Source of the DNA: Nemertoderma westbladi
Lineage: Eukaryota > Xenacoelomorpha > Nemertodermatida > Nemertodermatidae
Assembly (NCBI GenBank): GCA_032718475.1
Contig: JAUCBJ010006550.1
Coordinates: forward strand, 1-40,240
DNA: 40,240 nucleotides
Reading direction: 5' to 3'
Part shown: one piece after another, positions 30,411 to 38,876 of the stretch
Numbering within the stretch: position 1 is the first letter of the stretch
How the letters are laid out: each line of letters begins with the position of its first letter
Notes under the pieces: generated by a model
The model's input: only the letters and a program-made list of their open reading frames with translations
What the model was told of the DNA's origin: nothing
Databases searched by the model: none
Made by a program: the position numbers and the translations under genes

Positions 30411-31062
30411 TTGATTTATGCATTTATTTTCTGTTATGTGTAATTATTGCTTGTTCGAATATTAATTAAAGGACCAAGCCTTCCCGGATTGAATCTTGAA
30501 TCAATGAATTTATAGGGAAGGGGGCACAACTGTCAACTGTAGTTACACCCGCACATGTTTGAATTTACATACCGGTAGCAATCCCAGAATTATTGTAAAA
30601 TAAATAGATGTATCGGTTAGCTATATTATTATTATCATCATTAATGCATAGGCACAGAGATCTCAGTTACCACCATTATTTAGCAGCAACAACTATACCC
30701 AATTGGTGTAAACGCCATGTCACACACCTACACATAAGCTTCTTACGCTACATCTATTATCGTTTATCTTTCTCTTCTCTGTAATACAAATGTTACATTT
30801 TTACACTCTGTCACATTTCTATATAGTCTTGTTAAACTTTTTATCAAAGATTGACTAAGCTGAATTCTTCTTAGCGTTTAACTTCCAAAGATAAACATCG
30901 GTTTTCACTTAACGTACTCAAATCCTAAGAAGGCGAGCTCCCTAGGCTGGCGGCCTCTAGTATTTGTCTCAATGTTGACATCTTGTCAGTTAAGCTGTAT
31001 CCTAACCATATTCAGGAAATCTCTAATCGTATAAGGTCTTAAGATCGTTTATTTGATCATGA
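30411..31062. other. intron sequence, no gene seen
   Basis: No recognised exon or named repeat. GAATTCTTCTTAGCGTTTAAC (about 30862) looks like ordinary unique DNA. Confidence 0.45.
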
Positions 31063-31130
31063 GGACAACTTCTGTCATTTGGGATCACGGATCCGGGTTT
31101 CAGGTGAAAATCTTCGAATACTTGAGTAAA
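31063..31130 (+). mobile_element. LINE A internal fragment
   Basis: GGACAACTTCTGTCATTTGGGATCACGGATCCGG and the following CAGGTGA-ATCTTCGAATAC match LINE A 37151-37209. Coding relic of DDFCYLG...RKSGEDLRI. It is more diverged than the copy at 28137. Confidence 0.85.
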
Positions 31131-31751
31131 TCTTAAAGATTTGGGGAATACATGAGCATTATTGAATGGATTTGTCTAGAATTTGAAGTAAAGTTTGAGG
31201 TGTTGCATAGAATTGACACACTGACCTTCAAATACGTATGGGCAAAGCATGGACTCTTGGAAGCATTACTTGGTCTGTAGAGGATTTTTAGTCGCGATAT
31301 ATTATATTGGAATCTTATGGTTAATTTAAATAAGCAGTGGACCCAAAAATTAAAATTATAATCGAAATATATAGCACATCTTTGCATATTTTCTTATTTC
31401 TCATATTTTCTTACACCACAGATGAATTTTAGCATAATATGCTGCATTTAGGATTTTAAAACTATATACATCTACAAAATATCTGGTAATCGTATATTTG
31501 AAAATAACAATTACATCCATATATAAACCGTCAATTTCATCGTTACATATACATTTATGGAATTTGCCACAAACAATGACAAATAAAATGCTTTGGTATG
31601 GCAAAAATACATGAATTACACCCATTAGGTATTCACCAATAAATTTATCATACTTTATCTAAATGTAGTTTTAGGTGGATGATCTTCAGCATGAATATGA
31701 TAAATAATATTTATTTATTTATTATTATACCGGCTGATTATTTCATTTCAG
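31131..31751 (+). other. intron before FReD exon D
   Basis: No gene seen. It ends in a strong branch/polypyrimidine/acceptor series (GGCTGATTATTTCATTTCAG). Confidence 0.5.
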
Positions 31752-32273
31752 GAAGAAGCGAAATGTGAAGCTCCACTAAATCCTAGTACGTCATTAAAAT
31801 GTGAAAAAACCGCTGCTGGCTTATGGTTAGTGATTCTAGATCGCATCAGTGAGGAAAATTTCAATAAAACCTGGGAAGAATATAAGAATGGATTTGGATC
31901 AATAGTGAATGATACTGATTATTGGTTAGGGCTGGAAGCAATCCACCTGCTTTCTAAAGGAGGAGTTCGATTTAGAATGGATATCTGGGTTAATGATAGA
32001 CGTTCAACTCTGGAATTTGTTTCATTTAAAGTTGGACCTGAAAAAACCAATTACACTCTGGAACTATATGGACACATTTCATCCGGTAGAGAATCTGGTG
32101 GCATGGGCTCCTTTAACCGTCAACCATTCTCAACAGGGGATACAGATAATGATTTTGATGATGAGCACTGTGCAGCAAGAAGAGGTTCTGGGTGGTGGTA
32201 TAATGAATGTAAAGATGATAATTTCGATATGGCGCCACTTCCAACCGAAATTATGATTCGTCCATTTGATTCC
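31752..32273 (+). CDS. fibrinogen-related domain exon D
   Basis: A 522-nt exon (174 codons), phase 0 at both ends, entered after ATTTCATTTCAG. It begins EEAKC and contains LKCEKTAAGLWLVILDR, WEEYKNGFGSIVNDTDYWLG, LEAIHLLSKGG, LEFVSFKVG, TNYTLELYGH, FSTGDTDNDFDDEHC, GSGWWYNEC, and ends EIMIRPFDS, close to the usual EMKIRP end of FReDs. Four cysteines and a DTDND calcium-type site are kept. The C-terminal GVYW/YSLK part is missing, as in B and C. The donor is TCC|GTTAGT, weaker than the GTAAGT of the other copies, and the frame stops three codons later (VS-stop). It could therefore be either an internal exon or, unspliced, the last exon of the gene. Confidence 0.85.
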
Positions 32274-33190
32274 GTTAGTTGATTTCATGTTTTACCCACC
32301 CTTATTTTGCACACAAAAATAATTTTGACCTATTACGCACGAGGTCAAATTTTGAAACAAAAAAATAATAAGTTGGGTATTAGGCGATGTGTTTCAGAAT
32401 TTAGAGAAAATGGTTTCAGGTATGCTGAATTCGCATTTTTCAGATTGAATAATTATATTTTTAGTCCTATCCATTGCTAAGGTGCTGCACCGGATTCTAA
32501 TTGTTCCATTTAGCATGGTGCTTGAAGCTATTTATATCAGGGGTGTTGTTATTTATCAGTTGGCTCATGTTATAATTTTTTTGTAATTCATCTGTATCTT
32601 TGAGCGAGATTTGTTGTAAGAACAGAGATTTCATGACTTTTTTTCTTAAAATTAAATGGGTTTTCCACCAGCGCAAACGGCAATTCAATATTACCGTTTA
32701 TTGTCAGTTTACATTCTGGAACCCATCGCTTCACAAATGTTTTTCGTGCCGAAATTTTTAAAAGGTTTTGTGATCTACAAAATAAATAAATTTACGATAT
32801 ACAGTATATACTTTTTATTGGATGCTGTTCACGATAATGGAACTCAAAGATACCATTTCCGGGAATATTTGGATTGTGTGCACTATGGGCAGTGCCCCCG
32901 AGTCTGTCACTCAAATATATCGTATCCGACCAGTCATCCAACCATAAAACCAATTTGTTTTTTATTTTATTATTTGCAAAAAAATTTAAATTTTTTCACT
33001 TTTCTAGAGGCATTTTATTTAATGAGCACCCGCGCTGTAATAAAGTTCGAGAGAAAATTGAAAAAAAAAAAATTTGCATGTTTTATTGTTTTTGTATGCA
33101 ATTAATACGTGATTTTATTTTATTCCTAAATTTGAACTTTTTTATTGCTTAACGAACTTTTTTCAACTTAGTGAGGTTATGGGTGATTGA
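32274..33190. other. no supported gene downstream of FReD exon D
   Basis: A minus-strand frame at 32497-32688 (LQQISLKDTDELQKNY) and the adjacent frame to about 32740 look faintly protein-like and may be a transposase relic, but no family is recognised. Plus-strand frames to 33150 are driven by AT-rich sequence. Confidence 0.35.
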
Positions 33191-33194
33191 GTGG

Positions 33195-33313
33195 TTTCAT
33201 ATTATTATAACTTTTTAATGGGCACAGCTTTTGCAAAGTCGGCAATGACGTCCAGTTGGGATCGAACTAGTGACCTCCGTGTTGAAAGTCTGACGCTCTA
33301 ACAATTCATCTAA
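33195..33313 (-). mobile_element. tRNA-derived SINE copy (left arm of a palindrome)
   Basis: The reverse complement reads TTAGAGCGTCAGACTTTCAA, CGGAGGTCACTAGTTCGATCCC (B-box-like) and TTTGCAAAAGCTGTGCCCA, then TTATAATAATATGAA. The same sequence appears in plus orientation at 33903-34016 and, in part, around 33750-33840. Confidence 0.75.
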
Positions 33314-33385
33314 TTTTGTCGATAAGCCGGCACAGCATTCTTAAAAATTCACTTGCAATGCAGCATGCCGATCCTAGTAGTATTT
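33314..33385 (+). mobile_element. LINE A 3' tail fragment
   Basis: TTTTGTCGATAAGCCGGCACAGCATTCTTAAAAAT and GCATGCCGATCCTAGTAG match the LINE A end (37602-37670). The copy is truncated to the last 70 bp and interrupts the left arm of the SINE palindrome, so it inserted after the palindrome formed. Confidence 0.85.
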
Positions 33386-33401
33386 CATCTCTTCAGGTAA
33401 A

Positions 33402-33440
33402 TAAGATAGACTTGGAAATACTATCTGATACCTTGTATGT
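33402..33440 (+). repeat. inverted repeat arm (inner)
   Basis: AGACTTGGAAATACTATCTG and ATACCTTGTATGT form the reverse complement of 33858-33894 with one or two differences. Confidence 0.85.
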
Positions 33441-33675
33441 ACGCACTTTACCTCCCCAAGGCCTCACATCTGTCAATAACATCATATGCTGCCACTGTGC
33501 TCAACCCTATCGTACTTGGCCGTCTTTAACCACTCGCTACAGTGAAAGGGTAGTGTATATTAATCATGAACCACCATGGCCACAATGATTAATTAAACAA
33601 TCTAGCTACTAAATTAGGTAGGACAGTTACACCCATAGAGAAAAGCGACCGGTATATTTATAATTTATTATTGAG

Positions 33676-33840
33676 GTTATGGGTGAATGAGCGGATTCAT
33701 ATTATTATAACATTTTGGTGGGCACAGTTTTTGCAAAGTCAACAAATATTCAACCCGGAGGTCAACAGTTCAATCCCACCTGGACGTCATTGCCGACTTT
33801 GCGAAAGCTATGCCCAAAAAAAAGTTATAATAATATGAAA
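33676..33840. repeat. SINE-derived hairpin (inverted repeat with about 55-bp loop)
   Basis: CATATTATTATAACATTTTG...GGGCACAGTTTTTGCAAAGTC (33699-33741) is the inverse of GACTTTGC-AAAGC...GTTATAATAATATG (33797-33838). The stem is about 42 bp. The loop holds the B-box part of the SINE (CCCGGAGGTCAACAGTTCAA). Confidence 0.8.
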
Positions 33841-33857
33841 CCAGGTTGTAAATTGCG

Positions 33858-34020
33858 GACATACAAGGTATCAGATAGTATTTCCAGGTCTATCTTTTAC
33901 CAGAGCCGCCAGCTGAATGGTCAGAGCGTCAGACTTCAAACCCGGAGGTCACCAGTCAATCCCACCTAGACGTGATTGCTGACTTTGCAAAAGCTGTGCC
34001 CAACAAAAAGTTATAAGATC
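33858..34020 (+). mobile_element. right palindrome arm with SINE copy in plus orientation
   Basis: 33858-33897 is the inverse of 33402-33440. The SINE follows at 33903-34016 with GGTCAGAGCGTCAGACTTCAA, CCCGGAGGTCACCAGTCAATCCC and GACTTTGCAAAAGCTGTGCCCA. The order mirrors the left arm apart from the LINE A tail. Confidence 0.8.
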
Positions 34021-34240
34021 ATGATATGAATACGGTGATAAAAGATATTACGTTGAATGAAGGTCAGCACCTGCAAACAAAAATAAATAAGGTATAAATT
34101 CCATTGAATCAATCTTCCAATGCGCCCTATTTCAGATACATAAGTACCATCCAGAGTTGTTCAACTCGAATATGGTTCATCCTAATAAGAATCGAGGACA
34201 CTCGTCAGTACTTAATGCCGTCAATCAACACTCAATCAGA
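34021..34240. other. short non-coding spacer
   Basis: Nothing recognised between the SINE palindrome and R1 copy 2. Confidence 0.4.
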
Positions 34241-34488
34241 CACGTTCGTGGGGCCATCGCGCAGGACGAGGCTCAGTTATCAGATACAGATTAAAATTGA
34301 GCGACTGTATCACAAAATGTTTACCCACACCACCAATAAATCAAAGAAAGGGGGACAGTATGTGTTCACCTCTTTTAATCTGCACCCCCCCCCCCCCCCC
34401 CACCCTTCCCACCCACCAGTACTTTATAACTACCGATGCCTTCAATAGGCGAAGCCAGGTATGGTTTATAGGAATATAATCAACGCAG
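34241..34488 (+). repeat. interspersed repeat R1, copy 2, 5' part
   Basis: Matches 882-1175: CACGTTCGTGGGGCC, CTGTATCACAAAATG, AAAGAAAGGGGGACAGTA, TTTTAATCTGCA, poly-C (34385-34401), GGCGAAGCCAGGTATGG, ATAGGAATATAATCAACGCAGTA. It is cut by LINE A and resumes at 37681. Confidence 0.85.
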
Positions 34489-34497
34489 TAGGCAGTA
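34489..34497 (+). repeat. 9-bp target-site duplication of LINE A, left copy
   Basis: TAGGCAGTA, repeated exactly at 37672-37680. R1 sequence continues across the two copies, confirming the insertion point. Confidence 0.85.
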
Positions 34498-34918
34498 TCA
34501 CGGTCAGGTCAGGTATTCTAGGTCATTGATCAAGAAAACTTGCCACCTCCATGCAGCATAAAAGAGGTGCCACCTGTAGCTGCATAGACCCTCTTACTAG
34601 GGCAAATCTGGTCCTGTAACTAGGACCCCCTTCGTTCTGGGATAAGGATGCCCTTGGTCCTGGATTAAGGACCCATATACTTGGTTGCAGGGGTATATGG
34701 CCTGGCCAGGCAGATGGTGATCTACCAATGGCTGGTCAATATTCTCATGGTTCTCATGTCCACTCTGAGTCCACTCGCTGCAACCTGCACCTGGCAGCAT
34801 GGGGTACAGGGCATGACCCAGCAGATGAGCTGCACAGTCAATGGTGGGTCATGTGCGCCAGAGTAGATATGGGTGATGGGCCTCATATCTGACTCCACTG
34901 CGACACCCACCCTGTGGA

Positions 34919-35329
34919 ATGGCAAACCGGGGTGTGGTATTTGCCCCGAGAGCTGACTCGGCAAAAAAGCACCCCCCAACCCCCACTATGGATTACATTA
35001 GTAATGCGGAGGTCCAGCCACTAGAGGCCAGTGGAATGACTGGACACAATCGGCCTCACAGGCGTCAGTTATCTCCTGACCGGCTGCCTGTCTCACCCTC
35101 TACTGGAGAGAGAGCGGCAAACAATTCTTTGAATCCCTTTCCTGATGACCTATCTGGCCCAAACCCTGGGTCACCAGGGAGGCCAGATTGTGAGGGGGAG
35201 AGGGATTCTGCAGTTGGAGACTACTCTCATGTTCCACCCCGACCAACAAAGCCATTGGTGAATCTGAGGCAAGTCTGCACTAGCCTCAGTAAACACCCTA
35301 ACACTCGGGTCCCCAATGCGAGAAGGTGA
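34919..35329 (+). pseudogene. LINE A N-terminal region
   Basis: A 136-codon frame, proline- and serine-rich (QLSPDRLPVSPSTGER, LSGPNPGSPGRPD), ends VPNARR and overlaps the endonuclease frame by 14 bp in another phase. It probably encodes the disordered leader before the endonuclease. It has no zinc finger or coiled coil. Confidence 0.55.
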
Positions 35330-35888
35330 GCTGACTGCCTTGGCAGATAAACTTTCTCTTTGTGCAGTGGGTGTTCAAGAACACCGAATGCAGACTGGAC
35401 AGACTGGTGAGTTTCTGATTAAGGACATGGGGGGCGGTTGGCGACTCGCCCTCGCTTCAGCAGATGATAGTGGCAATGGTGGAATTGGTCTATTGATGAA
35501 TCCAACTGCACATGCAGCATTGGACAAAAAAGACCAAATCTCTAACCGCATCATCCGTTGCCACTTCTCATGTTCTGTAAGACTGGCTAAGAAGTTTCCT
35601 AAGGTGGTTCTGATTGTGTGCTACTCTCCAACTAGTGTAACCCCTGTAGATGAGGTGGAAAATTTCTACCAGAATCTACAAGCAGCTACTGAAGGAGTGG
35701 ATCAGCATGCATTCTTAACATTCCTGGGAAACTTTAATGCAAGTCTGCATCAATCACCTACATCATCGCCCTGGATCTATAGCAATAGTGTTAACCGAAA
35801 TTCCGTCCATCTTCAGGATTTTATCTCTGGAAATGGATTGTTTTCGGCTGGAACCCAGGCGGAACAACATTCAGAAGTGACGAAATGA
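35316..35888 (+). pseudogene. LINE A endonuclease domain, truncated
   Basis: A 190-codon frame with ELTALADKLSLCAVGVQEHR (the catalytic Glu motif, usually LxExRW), NGGIGLLMNP, VVLIVCYSPTSVTP (YAPT-like) and LTFLGNFNASL. The last is normally GDFNA, so the catalytic Asp is replaced by Asn. The C-terminal SDHR part is gone: the frame stops at 35888 and the next frame (35899-36093, QKESRLKQTTPAKNAVKAAS) resumes in the linker before RT. The deletion and the D-to-N change both predict no nicking activity. Confidence 0.75.
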
Positions 35889-36016
35889 TCTCTACAAGGT
35901 GCAGAAAGAGTCCCGACTCAAACAGACTACACCGGCCAAGAATGCAGTTAAGGCTGCATCTAGGTCCCTGAACAGGCAGTACTCTGTTAATTTACAGGAG
36001 CTAATAAACCAACAGG

Positions 36017-37033
36017 TTGATGCCATCAATGATGCTGACGACAGCAGGCAATCATCCCAGGCATGGAGATCGATCAACTTGCTTGCTGGTTGAAAAAGCC
36101 AACCAACCACCAAGGTTAAGGCTGAATCACCATATAGAAGTAAAAGTGTCTGAGTCTGTACTCCCAGATTTTCCCATTGGTGATATCTCCTTTGCAGAAG
36201 TGAAGGATGCTGTGAAGAGCATTAAGACCAATCGTGCCAGTGGCGTAGATGGTGTTCCCCCTGAGGTCTTTAAAATACCTGAGTGTTTAAAGCTCATCTA
36301 TCCCATCATAGTAGACATGTACCGAACAACAAGAGTCCCACAAGAAATGAAAACAAATAAGTTGGTGCCAGTTCCCAAGAAGGGCAACCTAGCACTCTAT
36401 GGTTTATTTCGGGGAATCTCATTGATCTCGATTGCTGCAAAGCTATACAATAGAATTATATTAAATCGCATCAGGGATCCCATTGAGAGACTGCTCCGTG
36501 GAAATCAGAATGGGTTCCGTAAAGGTCGTGGGAACATGGAGCCCATTTTGGCACTTAGAAGGATAATTGAAGAGTTATCAAAAAAGAAAGACAGGCATCA
36601 GGCTGTTATCTTTGTTGACTACTTCAAGGCGTTTGATTCAGTCTCCCGCTCACGTATGTTCAGCATACTTTCATTATATGGTATTCCTGATGAAATTATT
36701 GTAGCAATCAGATCAGTATACGATGGTTCGACATCATTTGTGTCTACTGTTGACGGTGACACAGAACCATTTGAAGTGTTATGGGGCGTCCTCCAGGGAG
36801 ACACACTTGCACCATTCTTGTTCATAATTGTGGTTGACTATGTTCTACGCATGTCCTTAGATCATCATAATGATGATGGGGTCATGATAACTCCACCTAC
36901 TGGCTCCAGAAGTCGAGGAAATCCTGCCAAGTACCTAACTGATCTAGACTTTGCTGATGACTTGAGGAGTACTTTCAGAATCACTAGAGGGAGCCCTACG
37001 GCTCCTCAGCTCATTAGAACATGCTGCTTCTAG
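36017..37033 (+). pseudogene. LINE A reverse transcriptase domain
   Basis: A 338-codon frame: IKTNRASGVDGVPPEVFK, LVPVPKKGN, RGISLISIAAKLYNRIILNR, QNGFRKGRG, IFVDYFKAFDSVSR (motif A, Asp about residue 201), WGVLQGDTLAPFLFIIVVDY (motif B), LDFADDL (motif C, residues 312-315). Just after FADD the frame shifts: CTTGAGGAGTACT here has one base more than CTTAGGAGTACT in the copy at 16499. The frame ends at 37033. The first about 30 residues are shadow sequence of the linker frame. Confidence 0.85.
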
Positions 37034-37640
37034 TCTTGGTCTTTTTATTAACTCCAGAAAGACCAAAATTTTGACAATTGACTTTAAAAGTCCTCAGCAA
37101 GTCTCTGATCGGATGAGCATAAGCTCAAAAGATGGTATGATTGAGCATGTGGATGACTTCTGTTACCTGGGATTATGGATTCGGAAGTCAGGTGAGGACC
37201 TTCGAATACGTAAGGGAAAGGCATGGACAGCATGAATAGGTTTTCCAGGATTTGGAAGTCACCGAGAATTAATCGGAAACTTAAGTTCCGATTATTTAGA
37301 GCAGCAGTAGTTCCAGTTCTCCTCTATTGGAGTCCTTGCTGGGCTCTAACTGCCTCATGCCTGGAGATGTCTCATTGGTTCCCCCAAGCTTGACACTAGA
37401 ACAAATTCGCCTCCGCTTTGCAGGACATTGCTTTTGCTGTGAGTACCAGTCAGTGCATAATCTTGTTCTTTGGCAGCCTCATGGAGTGAATAAGCATGGT
37501 TGACAGCCCATGACCTTCTTGAGACGCATCTTAAAGGACACTGGCCTTGAAGATGCGGATGATCTAGCAAATGTCATGGGTGATAGGGAGTTGTGGCGGC
37601 GCAATTTTGTCGATAAGCCGGCACAGCATTCTTAAAAATG
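37034..37640 (+). pseudogene. LINE A C-terminal region
   Basis: Pieces in shifting frames: FINSRKTKI, DDFCYLG-WIRKSGEDLRIR, SRIWKSPRINRKLKFRLFRA, LVPPSLTLEQIRLRFAGHCF, HNLVLWQPHGVNKHG (then a TGA where the 16499 copy has TGG-like sequence), TFLRRILKDTGLEDADDL, NFVDKPAQHS. The layout is typical of the region after RT in this LINE group. Confidence 0.75.
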
Positions 37641-37671
37641 CAGCTGCAATGCAGCTTGCCGATCCTAGTAC

Positions 37672-37680
37672 TAGGCAGTA
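37672..37680 (+). repeat. 9-bp target-site duplication of LINE A, right copy
   Basis: TAGGCAGTA, identical to 34489-34497. Confidence 0.85.
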
Positions 37681-37935
37681 CTCGTCTTCATTATTATAAA
37701 CGTCGTTGTGCTCGTCCTGTTTTGTATTTGAACATATTTCTTAAACGCAGACTGACGGACGATCTTTATAACTACTGATGCCTTGAATAGGCGAAGCCAG
37801 GTATGGTTATTAGGAATATAGTCTACACAGTACTCGTCTTCATTATATACCTCGTTGCGCTCGTCGCTCGTCGCTCGTCCTGTTTTGCATTAAAATATTT
37901 TTCCTAAACTAAGACTGACGATCTTAATACAGTTA
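37681..37935 (+). repeat. interspersed repeat R1, copy 2, 3' part with tandem duplication
   Basis: CTCGTCTTCATTAT, CGTCCTGTTTTGTATT and AAACGCAGACTGACG continue R1 after LINE A. At 37768 the unit from ACTACTGATGCCTT, GGCGAAGCCAGGTATGG to CTAAGACTGACGATCTTA starts again, so R1 copy 2 holds about 1.6 tandem units of roughly 150-170 bp. A GCTCGTCGCTCGTCGCTCGTC microrepeat lies near 37860. Confidence 0.8.
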
Positions 37936-38876
37936 TAACTATGCGAAGTTTCGAAACTGTGCGAGTAACTGCTGATACATGTGGAGATGTGGGATACAAC
38001 GCCAACGCATCGTATGCCGGTGTAGTAATATGGGTATTGAAATAATATTAAATCAATGAACACTCTTAAAGCTGCACCGAAAAAATGTCGATAATTTCCT
38101 AGGTTACATATCGAATAATAATATTATATTTAAGAACATTAATTTTAGTACTTTGCAAAAAATCAATTAATGAAAAATAACCAGACAAATATATTGCTGT
38201 ATTGCGGAATAAACTATTTCAGATATAAGCCTACAGCAGTCATTATATCTTCTGTAACCTGAGATAGTAAGTAATACAACATTTATAGTATAGAGTCAAT
38301 AGGAATTGAAATACAGGCAGTGTATGGTTGGAGTTATGTCAGGGTTGCTATAGCAATACTACTGGCTGCCTATTACAGTACAATTCGCCTCTGGTAAGGC
38401 TACACCAACATCTCCCAGCCAGCTAGCAGCTCTACACCCCCGCAGAGACTATGTTGACCAATAATGGGCAGGATTAAATTTGTACTCAATAATTGTGCCG
38501 CTTTAATTACGTTTAGATCAATTAAAGAAACATTTATTAAAGCAAATCACTTGAGCTAATTAAAAACTATAATAGAATGGGGTAAGTGGATTACATCTGT
38601 ATAATTTTTAAGTATTATTATTATTTGTAATAAACGAAGATTTAAATTGATTATTATATATTCCAATTATCCATAGAATTATAAATTTTGAGATTTACTC
38701 ATTTTAGTAATTGAGATAATTTGATCTTGTTACTGTTAGTAAGATGAAGACAGTACAAAATAATTATTAAAGAATTAAATATACATTATCAAATGTATTA
38801 TTAATTCAATTGTTATAAATATATTTATTATTAACAAAATTATAAATTTAATTTCGTATGGAAAACCAATACCTCC
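37936..38876. other. AT-rich spacer, no gene seen
   Basis: No coding region or RNA gene is recognised. It should contain the 3' end of the piggyBac element, but I could not find a convincing TTAA-CCC terminal repeat. Confidence 0.5.

Larger units (their letters stand above)
34498..37671 (+). mobile_element. LINE A: full-structure APE-type non-LTR retrotransposon, inactive
   Basis: The 3174-bp insertion is bounded by a 9-bp target-site duplication. Order: 5' UTR, a proline/serine-rich first part, an apurinic-like endonuclease, a reverse transcriptase, and a C-terminal region ending at GCCGATCCTAGTA. Short length, endonuclease type and the GVLQGDTLAP-type RT motif resemble RTE-like elements of marine invertebrates; the exact clade cannot be fixed by eye. 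At least four frame changes make it inactive. Four fragments of the same family lie at 16499, 28137, 31063 and 33314, so the family amplified repeatedly here. Confidence 0.88.

Noticed and set aside
34597-34979. Minus-strand frames in the 5' part of LINE A
   Set aside because: Antisense to the LINE leader; no motif or splice support.
37945-37956. Perfect 12-bp palindrome AGTTTCGAAACT
   Set aside because: A short palindrome of this kind is expected by chance in 40 kb, and nothing around it suggests a regulatory site.
37936-38876. piggyBac terminal inverted repeat at the 3' side of the transposase
   Set aside because: Looked for TTAACCC-type ends; several TTAA sites exist, but none is followed by a convincing terminal repeat.
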